Below are positions 1-8,207 of a DNA stretch of 64,000 bases, piece by piece. Origin of the DNA: Samsonia erythrinae (lineage in GTDB: Bacteria; Pseudomonadota; Gammaproteobacteria; Enterobacterales; Enterobacteriaceae). The notes under the pieces were generated by a model, which saw only the letters and a list, made by a program, of their open reading frames with translations, had not been told where the DNA came from and made no database searches. Each line of letters starts with the position of its first letter. The stretch's first letter is position 1. The position numbers were made by a program, and so were the translations under genes. Location: the NCBI RefSeq assembly GCF_004342665.1, contig NZ_SMBY01000002.1, forward strand, positions 397,893 to 461,892, given 5' to 3'.

Positions 1-88
1 TCTCTGCGTCAATCTGGTGAGGTACACGCAATGTCCTCATTCGTGTTTTACCATTACTGCTGCCTTTCATATCTTGATCCCCAGCGTT

Positions 89-213
89 GTGTAATACACC
101 CGATTTTTCATCTGGTTGCAGGCCAGCAAAAGCGCACTTCGTTGTAATACACCGGCGACAAATGTAATCGCGAGATCTGCCATGCTCAGATGGTGAATAT
201 AGGTGTATTACAC
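89..213. repeat. three copies of a 12-bp motif in the promoter region of the Psu-like gene
   Basis: The motif GTGTAATACACC occurs at 89-100, again with one change (TTGTAATACACC) at 142-153, and as its exact reverse complement GGTGTATTACAC at 202-213. The last copy ends 20 bases before the start codon of the Psu-like gene. The arrangement suggests a multi-site operator. The spacing does not fit the TGT-N12-ACA pattern of Ogr/Delta activators, so the binding protein is unknown. Bases 1-88 show no gene. Confidence 0.5.
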
Positions 214-232
214 TACTGAGAAGGACGTAAAA

Positions 233-1045
233 ATGACCACCCCTATTCATGACGCTGTTTCAGATACAAACCCTGCACGGCAACGGCTGGATGAGATTGC
301 TAACACGTTTTCTGCACTGGAGGCCGATATTGAGCAGGAACGGCTAACCCTAGCCAATCTTGTGGAAAGTCATCGTCAGGCCGAAGCAGAGCTAAAAGAG
401 AATGATGGAAAATGGGAAAGTATTCTCATGGAAAATAACGGCGTAGAGAATACTGAGTCAGAGCGGGCTTTGTTTCTTACCACTACCGCTAAGGCTAAAA
501 TAGCCCGTTTATCTATCTTGATGAAAGATCAAAAACGAAAGGTAGCCGAAATGAATATTCGGCTGGGCGGCATGACCGTTGAATATAACAATGCATTTTC
601 CAATGTCACTGCCCCCATCGTGAAGCGTGAAGTTGAACAACTTATCACCGAGCTACATGATTTAATGGCACCGCGGATTAGCCGAGTCGTTGGACTGTGT
701 AGAATGTATGGTGTCAGTGTTCGTGAAACACTTACGGCGGTTTATTTCACTACCGCATACAGAAACGAACAGAGTGAATTAGTTGATGTAGGGCATGTTG
801 AAAAAATCATGTCAACTGATGATATCGAATCATCAATAATCAATTCTGTTAAAACTATCATTCGCAGTAACGGCATTAAGCTAACCGATAGTGAGTTACC
901 GGATGATCATCCAGGCGCGTATCCACGAAATGTTTTCAGAGCGATGAAAAATACCCCTTCTCCGGCACAATTATCGCGTGCTAAGTCTGATGCGGAATAC
1001 AAAGAAAAACTGTTCACTGGGGAAATCCCATTTAGCAATTTTTGA
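233..1045 (+). CDS. Psu-like satellite protein (putative polarity suppression / capsid decoration)
   Basis: 270 aa from ATG 233, preceded by GAAGGACG as ribosome binding site; a GTG at 203 is in frame but has no such site. The first half (about residues 10-110) is strongly charged and heptad-like, consistent with coiled coil; the C-terminal tail contains SPAQLSRAKSD, which recalls the tail of P4 Psu. P4 Psu (190 aa) inhibits Rho and decorates the satellite capsid; this protein is longer and similarity is weak by eye. Two Ogr/Delta-type genes lie just downstream on the other strand, which supports satellite origin. An unrelated phage coiled-coil protein remains possible. Confidence 0.45.
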   Translation: MTTPIHDAVSDTNPARQRLDEIANTFSALEADIEQERLTLANLVESHRQAEAELKENDGKWESILMENNGVENTESERALFLTTTAKAKIARLSILMKDQKRKVAEMNIRLGGMTVEYNNAFSNVTAPIVKREVEQLITELHDLMAPRISRVVGLCRMYGVSVRETLTAVYFTTAYRNEQSELVDVGHVEKIMSTDDIESSIINSVKTIIRSNGIKLTDSELPDDHPGAYPRNVFRAMKNTPSPAQLSRAKSDAEYKEKLFTGEIPFSNF

Positions 1046-1128
1046 TGTTAGCCTGTGAAAAAGCACTGTCGGGTAATAATGAGGGAAAGCGCGAGCAGTA
1101 TCTGAATCAACAATATACTGCTCACATT

Positions 1129-1380
1129 TTAATCGGTATTTACCCGATGAGGGACGGCAGAGTTATTTGGCTGACTGTTAGGCATGATATTGTCACAGGT
1201 AGCACTACAATGTGCTGCCTGTTCGTTGTCTGATGTGCTCACTCTCAGTTCTTCAATTGTGGTGAAGCAATGGCCGCATAACAAGTTTTTGCATTGGTGG
1301 TAGCGGCGATAACTGTTTTCCCCAATTTTTTCCACCCCTCTGTCTCCTGCGACTTTACCGCAGTATTTACAAGTGATCAT
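1129..1380 (-). CDS. Ogr/Delta-type zinc-finger late activator, downstream half of a pair
   Basis: 83 aa. The N-terminus reads CKYCG, followed about 25 residues later by YRRYHQCKNLLCGHCF, the C-x2-C...C-x4-C zinc-binding layout of P2 Ogr and P4 Delta, which switch on late operons of P2/P4-type phages. After residue 55 the sequence has no family resemblance. Its start overlaps the end of the next gene by 14 bases, so the two are probably translated together. It is transcribed towards the Psu-like gene, unlike the sid-delta-psu order of P4, which suggests a rearranged remnant. Confidence 0.6.
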   Translation of the reverse strand: MITCKYCGKVAGDRGVEKIGENSYRRYHQCKNLLCGHCFTTIEELRVSTSDNEQAAHCSATCDNIMPNSQPNNSAVPHRVNTD

Positions 1381-1618
1381 AGCGGCCTTGCCTCATCGCT
1401 ATGCAGCGCGTTTTTATTGTTTCGGGGATGCTGGCGTTTTCTTCTGCCTGGTTAAGGGCGACCTCATACCATTGTAATGATGTGCATTTAAAACCGCATT
1501 CTTGACCGGTACAAACGCGGTAGATGCTGCGCACATTGGCATCTAAGGCAAGGCTTGTACGTGCTCGCATCCATGCGCCGCATTTAGGACATTCGGGGAG
1601 TTTTTTACGTGGTTCCAT
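1367..1618 (-). CDS. Ogr/Delta-type zinc-finger late activator, upstream half of a pair
   Basis: 83 aa from ATG 1618 (a GTG at 1630 is also in frame). Residues near the N-terminus read CPKCGAWMRARTS, followed by YRVCTGQECGFKC, an Ogr/Delta zinc-finger signature. P4 Delta is one polypeptide with two such domains; here two one-domain genes overlap by 14 bases. A good -10 element (TATAAT, minus strand, 1658-1653) lies upstream. Whether the pair acts as a split Delta or is decaying cannot be told from the sequence. Confidence 0.55.
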   Translation of the reverse strand: MEPRKKLPECPKCGAWMRARTSLALDANVRSIYRVCTGQECGFKCTSLQWYEVALNQAEENASIPETIKTRCIAMRQGRYDHL

Positions 1619-1844
1619 GCTGTGTTCCACTAAAAATATTGTTTATGCGTACATTATAACGGGAATGTTGTTGGGGGTACATTTGGGGGTATTGAAAACT
1701 TATAATTAAATATTATCCATATAAATCAGTTGTAATTGTGTCTTGTTATATTCCCTTCACTTCATTAAAGTCAACTGATCCTATCCGCCATTAGTGGACA
1801 CGCGATTGACTAAGTGAGTAACCCTCAATTAAGAGGTGACTCAC

Positions 1845-2000
1845 ATGACAAAACCAGCATCAACCAATAAGAAATCCCGTAAGCTGCATACGCCCGAATT
1901 CCGCGATGAAGCCCTGAAACTGGCCGAACGTATTGGCATCGCTGCCGCTGCACGCGAACTTAGCCTGTACGAATCACAGCTTTATGCGTGGCGCAGTTAA
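1845..2000 (+). pseudogene. IS3-family orfA, N-terminal fragment
   Basis: 51 codons beginning MTKPASTNKKSRKLHTPEF and ending LYESQLYAWRS before a stop. This is the helix-turn-helix start of an IS3-family OrfA, normally about 95-100 aa with a leucine zipper, which is missing here. GAGGTGA precedes the ATG, so a short DNA-binding peptide could still be made. Confidence 0.75.
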
Positions 2001-2012
2001 CAACAGCAACAA

Positions 2013-2195
2013 ATGACCGCCTGCTTCTTTCACATACTGAAAGTAGAATGTCTCCACGGAGAACGCTTTTGCAACAGGGAAATAATTCGGTCAACGGTAT
2101 TTAATTATATTGGGTGCGATGACAATCGCTGGCGTCGCCACAGTGCTTGTGGCGGTCTCAGCCCGGAACAGTTTGAAAATCAAAACCTCGCATAG
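2013..2195 (+). pseudogene. IS3-family orfB transposase, C-terminal fragment
   Basis: The frame encodes [20 protein letters not shown] and later [20 protein letters not shown], the characteristic C-terminus of IS3 OrfB transposases around and after the catalytic glutamate. Both catalytic aspartates are gone, so it is inactive. Confidence 0.75.
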
Positions 2196-2427
2196 GGCTG
2201 TGTTCGCATTACGTGGGTAGGATCAATGCACCTCCACTGCTTCTTGCCGGAACCGACTAAAATAACCTTTACCTAACTGCTTAATGTGCTGATCTTCAAG
2301 AGGGGAATTGCTAGACTTGCTGTTAGCTATATCGTTAGTCCTATAACGTTGTGGTCAGCCCTTGTCTGGTAGTGCAATACCTTTCTGGGGTAAAACGGGT
2401 GATGTATGTGAAATGCTTTCGTGATAG

Positions 2428-2470
2428 GGTACGTACCTATTAAAATCATCATAGTTAAAAAGGTACGTAC
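2428..2470. promoter_or_regulatory. paired GGTACGTAC operators before the ribbon-helix-helix gene
   Basis: The 10-bp palindrome GGTACGTACC is at 2428-2437 and GGTACGTAC recurs at 2462-2470, ending on the base before the ATG. Centre spacing of about 34 bp is roughly three helical turns. Ribbon-helix-helix proteins usually repress themselves through such short palindromes; the second site would also cover the ribosome binding region. Confidence 0.6.
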
Positions 2471-2665
2471 ATGTCAACAATAAAACGTGACACGAAGAAA
2501 TCTTCATCCGCAGGGAAATCACCTACCTTCCAGATACGGATTTCGCCTGAGCTACGTGAACAGCTTGATGAAGTTGTGGAGAAAGAAGGTGTCAGTCTCG
2601 GAAACTGGTTCAAAGAACTTGCCCGTCAGGAATTGAGAAAGCAGGGGATTGAACCGAAAGGGTAA
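2471..2665 (+). CDS. ribbon-helix-helix (Arc/MetJ-type) DNA-binding protein
   Basis: 64 aa. After a basic, disordered 18-residue start comes FQIRISPELREQLDEVVEKE then GVSLGNWFKELARQELRK: a beta strand and two helices, the ribbon-helix-helix fold of antitoxins and small repressors. No toxin gene follows; the next gene is an Hcp 190 bases on. It may be a solitary antitoxin left after toxin loss or a regulator of neighbouring accessory genes. Repeated GGTACGTAC sites immediately upstream suggest autoregulation. Confidence 0.65.
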   Translation: MSTIKRDTKKSSSAGKSPTFQIRISPELREQLDEVVEKEGVSLGNWFKELARQELRKQGIEPKG

Positions 2666-2856
2666 TGTTTAGCTAATTGATGCTCGTAATTTACTGAAAT
2701 CGTTACTGCATGGGGAAATAAACTAAAAAACCGACAATTGAATACATTCCGTACTATTATCGCCCTAATTATTTAAAAAGCAATTATAGTATGATGAAAT
2801 GCGATGTGATAAATATGTAATCTGCTTGGGTAAATTTTAACGATAAGGAATAATCA

Positions 2857-3336
2857 ATGGCTAATATTATATATTTAACCCTTACTGGAGCAAAACAAGG
2901 ATTGATATCTTCCGGCTGCTCTACATTTGATTCGATTGGGAATAGATACCAGAGTGGTCATGAAGATGAAATATTTACTCTGGCATTACGCCATACAATT
3001 ACACGCGATCAGAATGTTAAACATAATCCTGTTGAAATAATAAAACCAATTGACAAATCCTCTCCCTTATTAGGGGTGTCTATATCAGATAATGAAATTT
3101 TAAAATGTGTTTTTGACATTTACAGAGGAACTCCTGAAGGCGTGTTGAAAAAATACTACACTATAAAGCTTAATGATGCATCGATAGCTAACATTTCAAT
3201 TGATTATCCTCACTCTCTTACTCATGCAGATAAACAACCACATGAGATGGTTCTTTTCTACTATAAAGATATTACATGGACTAACCATGCTACGGGGACA
3301 TCTGGTTATAGCTTATGGGAAGAACGAGTATATTAA
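2857..3336 (+). CDS. hcp: Hcp family type VI secretion protein (TssD-like)
   Basis: 159 aa, start supported by AAGGAATAATC. The sequence MANIIYLTLTGAKQGLISSG, then SIGNRYQSGHEDEIF, HNPVEIIKPIDKSSPLL and YPHSLTHADKQPHE matches the enterobacterial Hcp subfamily that is also found fused to C-terminal toxins. Hcp hexamers stack into the T6SS inner tube and can carry effectors. This copy ends at the usual Hcp boundary without a toxin fusion. No other T6SS structural gene is in the window, so it is an orphan hcp. Its 3' end overlaps the 3' end of the facing immunity gene by 4 bases. Confidence 0.88.
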   Translation: MANIIYLTLTGAKQGLISSGCSTFDSIGNRYQSGHEDEIFTLALRHTITRDQNVKHNPVEIIKPIDKSSPLLGVSISDNEILKCVFDIYRGTPEGVLKKYYTIKLNDASIANISIDYPHSLTHADKQPHEMVLFYYKDITWTNHATGTSGYSLWEERVY

Positions 3337-3740
3337 TAATCAATAAGGTTTTTTACCCCAATAATTAAATTTTCCATTGTCGGGATGTCAATATGTGATA
3401 TCCCATTTACATAAATATCAGAGCGAATATCCGTGTATAGAGTATATCTGACATAATATGAACCTATGTCATTCTTCCTAAAATCGAATGAAATCATTTT
3501 TTCCTCAGGGGCGAATGAATAAGAGCTTGGGGATGGGTTTTTTTCCATTTTAATTAAATTTTCATATAGTTCTCGTAAGTCAAAAAGATGACATCCCCAT
3601 TCCGCATTGAACTTAAGTCCCTTTGTTGTAAGTTCGATATACATTTTTAACCAAACATCATAAGCTGTATCCTGCATACCCTCAATTTTCTCAATAGGAT
3701 ATATGTTAATCTCAGTGTCTACATCTCGTATATTAACCAT
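3333..3740 (-). CDS. putative immunity protein of the adjacent toxin
   Basis: 135 aa, soluble, acidic, no signal peptide; I do not recognise a named family. It starts 9 bases after the stop codon of the toxin-like gene with AAGGTGAT as ribosome binding site, the tight toxin-then-immunity order of polymorphic toxin loci. AT-rich compared with the core genes, consistent with recent transfer. The immunity role is inferred from position only. Confidence 0.55.
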   Translation of the reverse strand: MVNIRDVDTEINIYPIEKIEGMQDTAYDVWLKMYIELTTKGLKFNAEWGCHLFDLRELYENLIKMEKNPSPSSYSFAPEEKMISFDFRKNDIGSYYVRYTLYTDIRSDIYVNGISHIDIPTMENLIIGVKNLIDY

Positions 3741-3749
3741 AAAATCACC

Positions 3750-4457
3750 TTATTTATACATATAATGAGTTATTGTCCAGTTGCTTTCATCGACAACTAT
3801 CTCTAAATTATATTCTTTATTTTCATATGCTTTTTTATCTTTATTGAATCTTGTCTTTGTTATTTTTATTTCGTATTTTTTTAATATTCTGTCAGATTTT
3901 CCTTTTAAATCTTTACCTCGCTTCCCAAAGCGTATAGCTTTCTCCAGAATATGTACTGGAACATATCGTGCTGGCTCCCTCATATGTGCCGCTGTTGCTG
4001 ATGTAAATTTTATACTTTTTGGTGAAAGCCCTATCTTAAGACGACCTCTCAATGAAGATATAATATTTTCACTTAATCTCACTGAAAGGTTTTTTACAAT
4101 TCCATTTCTTGTTGTTATTTTAAATAAATTACTGGCACCCTTTAGTGATTTCCCTACAATAAATCCAAATAGAATTATGTCCAGAGGATCGAAGATAGGT
4201 GATTCAAGTGGAAGTTCGTGCAACGTAACAAACTTTCCATTTATATCATAAATATCATAAACCCCACCTCTTGATTGACCTATATAACCGATGCATAAGC
4301 CAGTTTCCTCATCAATAATTGGCGAGGCTCCAGGAGGAAGTAGTTCTTCTGGTTTAATTGAAAAAAACTCATTTATGTCCAATGGAGAATTGAAGTCGTA
4401 AATCCGACCAGAATCCTCAAAATCCAGATATCCATTTTTATCTAACAAATCATCCAT
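3750..4457 (-). CDS. putative polymorphic toxin with BECR-like C-terminal RNase domain
   Basis: 235 aa, start backed by AGGAGAT. No signal peptide, PAAR, Rhs repeats or LysM is visible. Residues 1-80 form an acidic region with IIDEETGLCIGYIGQSRGGV, a hydrophobic patch IILFGFIVGKSL follows near residue 95, and the last 80 residues are basic: AAHMREPARYVPVHILEKAI, then YEIKITKTRF and a closing YNLEIVVDESNWTITHYMY. The histidine/arginine-rich helix followed by strands and a terminal TITHY resembles BECR-fold RNases (DUF4258-like); this is a fold guess. It sits opposite hcp, so delivery by Hcp is plausible. Confidence 0.55.
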   Translation of the reverse strand: MDDLLDKNGYLDFEDSGRIYDFNSPLDINEFFSIKPEELLPPGASPIIDEETGLCIGYIGQSRGGVYDIYDINGKFVTLHELPLESPIFDPLDIILFGFIVGKSLKGASNLFKITTRNGIVKNLSVRLSENIISSLRGRLKIGLSPKSIKFTSATAAHMREPARYVPVHILEKAIRFGKRGKDLKGKSDRILKKYEIKITKTRFNKDKKAYENKEYNLEIVVDESNWTITHYMYK

Positions 4458-5612
4458 AACTATCTCCTATGTGTTCGCTACAACCCCACAAATCCTTTTT
4501 CCTTATGGGGGGTAATTTCTGCATTTTTTGTTAAATGAGTCAATAGCCATCATCGTATAATGATGCATTGTTTGAAAGTATTATCATGAAAATAATTATA
4601 GTATGGGATTAATTCTGGTGAAAGGAAGATCTGATAATGAATAGGCTAAAAGGGCAATAGTTATTGCGTACTGTTCGTAAACTCAATGGGATAACCCCTC
4701 GATTGTAGCATCAACCTATGTTAATGAGATAAATTTTCATTTAGCGCTATTTCTTGAATTTTGCAACTGTAGCTCTGTCTAACACAACGATTTTCATCAC
4801 TGATAGTAAAATCTCACCCAGGAAAATCGCAGGCTAATGTTGCTGAGCAGAGTCATCAGCCAACGTTTATACCTATTAATGAATGCTATTTCATACATTT
4901 TCTTTTTTCTACCAAAATCCAGCTTCTGCTGTCGGTAAAATTCAAGCGAGAGTGAATATGTATAGAAATGCGTATAGCTATAGAGGTTAAAGATATATTA
5001 TTCATTTTAATATCAATAAATTACATAATTTATTCGATTCCCTTCACTGCCCGGTGAGTGGTATCAAGTGCGTTAAAGGCCGCTATTACCTCGCTGATTT
5101 ATGGCTATCTGATGGTAACTCACGTAATTTTTTTGTACGGAAAAGTTTGAGTCAATGAAAGAGTAACATTGTTTTTCCATATGCAAATGGTTGCTAGCTT
5201 TGATGAGCATCTGCGTATTGCCGATGACGGAATAATGCTCTGTTTAATGCAAAATTTTTATTTGGTTCGGGTAGGGTGGCGTGAAAATACCCCCCCATCA
5301 TAGCGTCCTTTCCCGGTTGGTTAGTCACTCGTACTTATTTGTTTGTAGTAAATACGATTTTTTAGGTTATCACTCTTTAATTGTGCCTGAATCAGGTATG
5401 ATGAGCACCGCCGTCAGCCGTCCATCGGTTGCTCAACATCCCCTCTGTGTTATCAGCTCGTTTATCCTGCTTTTTAACCTCATGCGTGATAACGGTCAAC
5501 ATCCTGTTTCCGTACGACTGAAACGATTCCAATAAATAAGTGTCATGATAGAGGTAGCGCGTAAGAGCGATGTTTTATGCGATGCGCTGTTAGCCACTTA
5601 AAGATGAGTATC
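4458..5612. other. AT-rich stretch without a supported gene
   Basis: About 1.15 kb between the toxin-like gene and lpxP. I see no RNA gene, no IS end and no frame with a ribosome binding site and a recognisable product. An 84-codon frame at 5281-5535 lacks both. The left part probably contains the toxin promoter, the right part the lpxP promoter and the junction between accessory and core DNA. Confidence 0.5.
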
Positions 5613-6536
5613 ATGAAAATTAAGCAAAAATTTACCAGGGCATTACTCCACCCACGCTATTGGACGACGTGGTTCGGCCTCGGCGTGCTGTTTTTATTAG
5701 TACAACTTCCTTACCCGCTGCTGATGAAGATCGGAAGCAGCGCGGGGCGTTTATCCCGTCTTTTTCTTAAACGTCGGGTGGCGATCGCCCGGCGCAATCT
5801 TGAATTGTGTTTCCCTACCATCTCTGACGACGAACGCGAAGCCATGATCGACAGTAACTTCGCTTCGCTGGGCATGGCATTGGTTGAGACTGGCATGGCA
5901 TGGTTCTGGTCCGATCGGCGTGTTCGCCACTGGTTTGATGTTTCTGGGTTGGAGCATTTACAACAGGCTACCGCGAAGGGACGGGGCGTCATGGTGATTG
6001 GCATTCACTTTATGTCGCTGGAACTGGGCGGCAGAGCGATGGGATTGTGCCAACCAATGATGGCGATGTACCGGCCGCACAATAATAAAGTGATGGAAAA
6101 GGTGCAGACCTGGGGACGTTCCCGCTCGAACAAAGCGATGATTGACCGTAAAGATCTGCGAGGTATGGTGCAGGCGCTGAAACGGGGGGAGGCGGTGTGG
6201 TTCGCGCCCGATCAGGATTACGGCCCGAAAGGGAGCGTATTTGCCCCGTTCTTTGCGGTAAAACATGCCGCGACCACCAACGGCACCTTCACCATCAGCC
6301 GTCTGGCAAAGCCCGCGATGATGACCACGGTACTAATTCGCAAGCCGGATGCATCGGGCTATCACCTTGTGATCCAGCCGGAGCTACAGGATTATCCGTA
6401 TCACGATGAGCAGGCGGCGGCGTGCTACATGAACACGGTGATTGAGAAAGAGATCATGCGTGCGCCTGAACAGTATCTCTGGCTGCACCGCCGCTTTAAA
6501 ACGCGTCCGATAGGGGAAGTCTCGCTCTATGCCTGA
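5613..6536 (+). CDS. lpxP: palmitoleoyl-acyltransferase LpxP (lipid A late acyltransferase)
   Basis: 307 aa from ATG 5613, one residue longer than E. coli LpxP; ATG 5604 and a further upstream start are in frame. The N-terminus LLHPRYWTTWFGLGVL has the single membrane anchor, and the acyltransferase H-x4-E motif is in GIHFMSLELGG. LEQ-type residues such as MALVETGMAWFW and the ending EQYLWLHRRFKTRP are LpxP/LpxL family hallmarks. The sequence is closest to the LpxP branch I remember, which adds palmitoleate to Kdo2-lipid IVA at low temperature on the inner face of the inner membrane. Monocistronic here. Confidence 0.88.
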   Translation: MKIKQKFTRALLHPRYWTTWFGLGVLFLLVQLPYPLLMKIGSSAGRLSRLFLKRRVAIARRNLELCFPTISDDEREAMIDSNFASLGMALVETGMAWFWSDRRVRHWFDVSGLEHLQQATAKGRGVMVIGIHFMSLELGGRAMGLCQPMMAMYRPHNNKVMEKVQTWGRSRSNKAMIDRKDLRGMVQALKRGEAVWFAPDQDYGPKGSVFAPFFAVKHAATTNGTFTISRLAKPAMMTTVLIRKPDASGYHLVIQPELQDYPYHDEQAAACYMNTVIEKEIMRAPEQYLWLHRRFKTRPIGEVSLYA

Positions 6537-6542
6537 CGTGCC

Positions 6543-6567
6543 AGCGCCGCATGACCAATGCGGCGCT
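6543..6567. terminator. hairpin between convergent lpxP and permease gene
   Basis: Perfect 10-bp stem AGCGCCGCAT / ATGCGGCGCT with a 5-base loop. No strong T-run follows on either side, but the position between two convergent genes suggests bidirectional termination. Confidence 0.55.
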
Positions 6568-6575
6568 CATCGTGG

Positions 6576-8060
6576 TTATTCCTTCTCTAACAGCATGCCG
6601 CGCAGAGCGATGGATTTTCTGGTGGCGCCGATGCATTCGTGGCGCGCTAAGTAACGGTAGCAGCCTGCGGCAAGGAGCGCGCCGATAAACCAACTGAAGT
6701 TGGCGGCATCGCGCCATTGCGGGGTAAAGCTGATAATCAAGCCGATGGCGACGGCGGGGATCAATGCCATCAGCGCATTCGGATTGAAACCGTTCCGATA
6801 CCAGTACCGTCCTTTTGGCGTCGCGTCGAAGAGATCGTCCACATAGACTTTCCCGCCTTTGATGACGTAGAAATCCATCAGCAGAATACCGAACAGCGGG
6901 CCGATAAAGGCGCCGAGCACATCCAGCGTGTAGTGAATCAGCTCCGGCGAGTTGAACAGATTCCAGGGGGTGAGAAGAACGGAACCGATCGCGGCGATCA
7001 TGCCGCCGGTGCGGAAACTGATGCGCTGCGGCGAGCAGTTTGAGAAATCGAAGGCCGATGAGACGAAGTTGGCGACGATATTGATCCCTATTGTGGCGAT
7101 GATCATGGTCAGCACGCCGAGAGCAACCGCAAAACCGCTGCCGATATGCGTGACGGTTTCAATGGGGTCGGTAATCATGCGGCCAAACAGCGACTGCGTT
7201 CCTGAGACAATCACGACGGTGATGATGGAAAAAAGCAGAAAATTGAAGGGGAGCCCCCAGCGATTGCCGCGGCGGATCTCCTGCATGCTTTTCCCGTAGC
7301 GAGAGAAATCGCCAAAATTCAACAGCGGGCCGGAAAAATAGGAGACCACCAGCGCGGTTGCGGTGAGCATTTGCCAGGTTTGTTCGCCGGTCGTCAGCGT
7401 TTTACTGCTTAGCGTAAAGGAGATGTTTTCCCAGCCGGTCTGGTAAATAATCCAGACGGCCAGCAGCGTCATCACCACATAAACAGCCGGACCGGCGAAG
7501 TCGATAAAGCGTTTAATCGCGTTCATACCATGCCAGAACACCATGGCCTGCAAAATCCACATGATACCAAAGCACATCCACCCAAGCGCAGACAGGCCGA
7601 GCCAGTGACTCTGCGTCAGGGGCGCGAGATCCGGGAAAAATTTCAGCAGCACCAGCATCAAGGCATGAGCAGCCAGATAGGTTTGTATGCCATACCACGC
7701 AAAGGCGATGAGGCCGCGGATCACGGCGGGAATATTGGCGCCGAACACGCCGAATGCCTGACGGCAAATGACGGCGTAAGGCACGCCGCTCATTTGGCTC
7801 GGTTTGGCGACGAGGTTGGCGAAGATCTGCACGATACAGATCCCCACCAGAAGACACAGCAGCACCTGCCAGCTTGCTAATCCCAACGTGAAAAAGCTGG
7901 CCGCGACGACGTACCCTCCCATACTGTGCACATCGGACATCCAGAAAGAAAAAATATTGTACCAGGACCAGGTCTGAACGCGGGTCGGTGCCAAATCCGC
8001 ATTACAGAGTCTGGGGCTGTACATGCTGCTGCCATTACCGGTGTTGATTTTTTTTGGCAT
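6576..8060 (-). CDS. NCS1 family permease, likely allantoin transporter (HpxC-like)
   Basis: 494 aa with about 12 membrane segments. NCS1 hallmarks are visible: NADLAPTRVQTWSWYNIFSFWMSD near the start, the GPLLNFGDFSRYG stretch mid-protein and the cytoplasmic DFYVIKGGKVYVDDLF region. The family moves purines, allantoin or hydantoins with Na+ or H+. Divergent transcription from the allantoin regulator-racemase-allantoinase operon, with a shared operator region of 147 bp, points to allantoin as substrate, as for HpxC of Klebsiella. AAGGAGCAG precedes the ATG. Confidence 0.8.
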   Translation of the reverse strand: MPKKINTGNGSSMYSPRLCNADLAPTRVQTWSWYNIFSFWMSDVHSMGGYVVAASFFTLGLASWQVLLCLLVGICIVQIFANLVAKPSQMSGVPYAVICRQAFGVFGANIPAVIRGLIAFAWYGIQTYLAAHALMLVLLKFFPDLAPLTQSHWLGLSALGWMCFGIMWILQAMVFWHGMNAIKRFIDFAGPAVYVVMTLLAVWIIYQTGWENISFTLSSKTLTTGEQTWQMLTATALVVSYFSGPLLNFGDFSRYGKSMQEIRRGNRWGLPFNFLLFSIITVVIVSGTQSLFGRMITDPIETVTHIGSGFAVALGVLTMIIATIGINIVANFVSSAFDFSNCSPQRISFRTGGMIAAIGSVLLTPWNLFNSPELIHYTLDVLGAFIGPLFGILLMDFYVIKGGKVYVDDLFDATPKGRYWYRNGFNPNALMALIPAVAIGLIISFTPQWRDAANFSWFIGALLAAGCYRYLARHECIGATRKSIALRGMLLEKE

Positions 8061-8145
8061 GGAATCTGCTCCTTTTACCCAGGTCGTTAAGGAAATGACG
8101 TTGTGTAAAACGACGTTGCATGAATCAGGCCAAAATTCATTTTTT

Positions 8146-8175
8146 TGTATACATAGATGATCTTTGCTGTATACG
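8146..8175. promoter_or_regulatory. two TGTATAC operators in the divergent allantoin promoter region
   Basis: TGTATACA at 8146-8153 and TGTATACG at 8168-8175 are spaced 22 bp, about two helical turns, on the same DNA face. They lie between the permease and the GntR gene. FadR-type GntR proteins bind short palindromes of this kind; the local regulator is the obvious candidate. Confidence 0.6.
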
Positions 8176-8207
8176 ATTTAAAGGGGCTGCAACAACGGGA
8201 AGATAAA

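Larger units (their letters stand above)
1776..2225 (+). mobile_element. IS3-family element with internal deletion (about 450 bp)
   Basis: Left end TGATCCTATCCGCC at 1776 and right end GGGTAGGATCA at 2225 form imperfect terminal inverted repeats (first eight bases TGATCCTA identical). Inside are the first 51 codons of an orfA and the last 55-60 codons of an orfB, joined with about 0.8 kb missing. No target duplication is obvious. It keeps both ends, so it could be mobilised only by transposase supplied elsewhere. Confidence 0.75.

Noticed and set aside
1042..1233. 63-codon frame after the Psu-like gene
   Set aside because: It overlaps the better supported Ogr/Delta-type gene on the other strand and has no ribosome binding site or recognisable sequence.
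5281..5535. 84-codon frame before lpxP
   Set aside because: GTG start without ribosome binding site, no domain, lies in a generally non-coding stretch.
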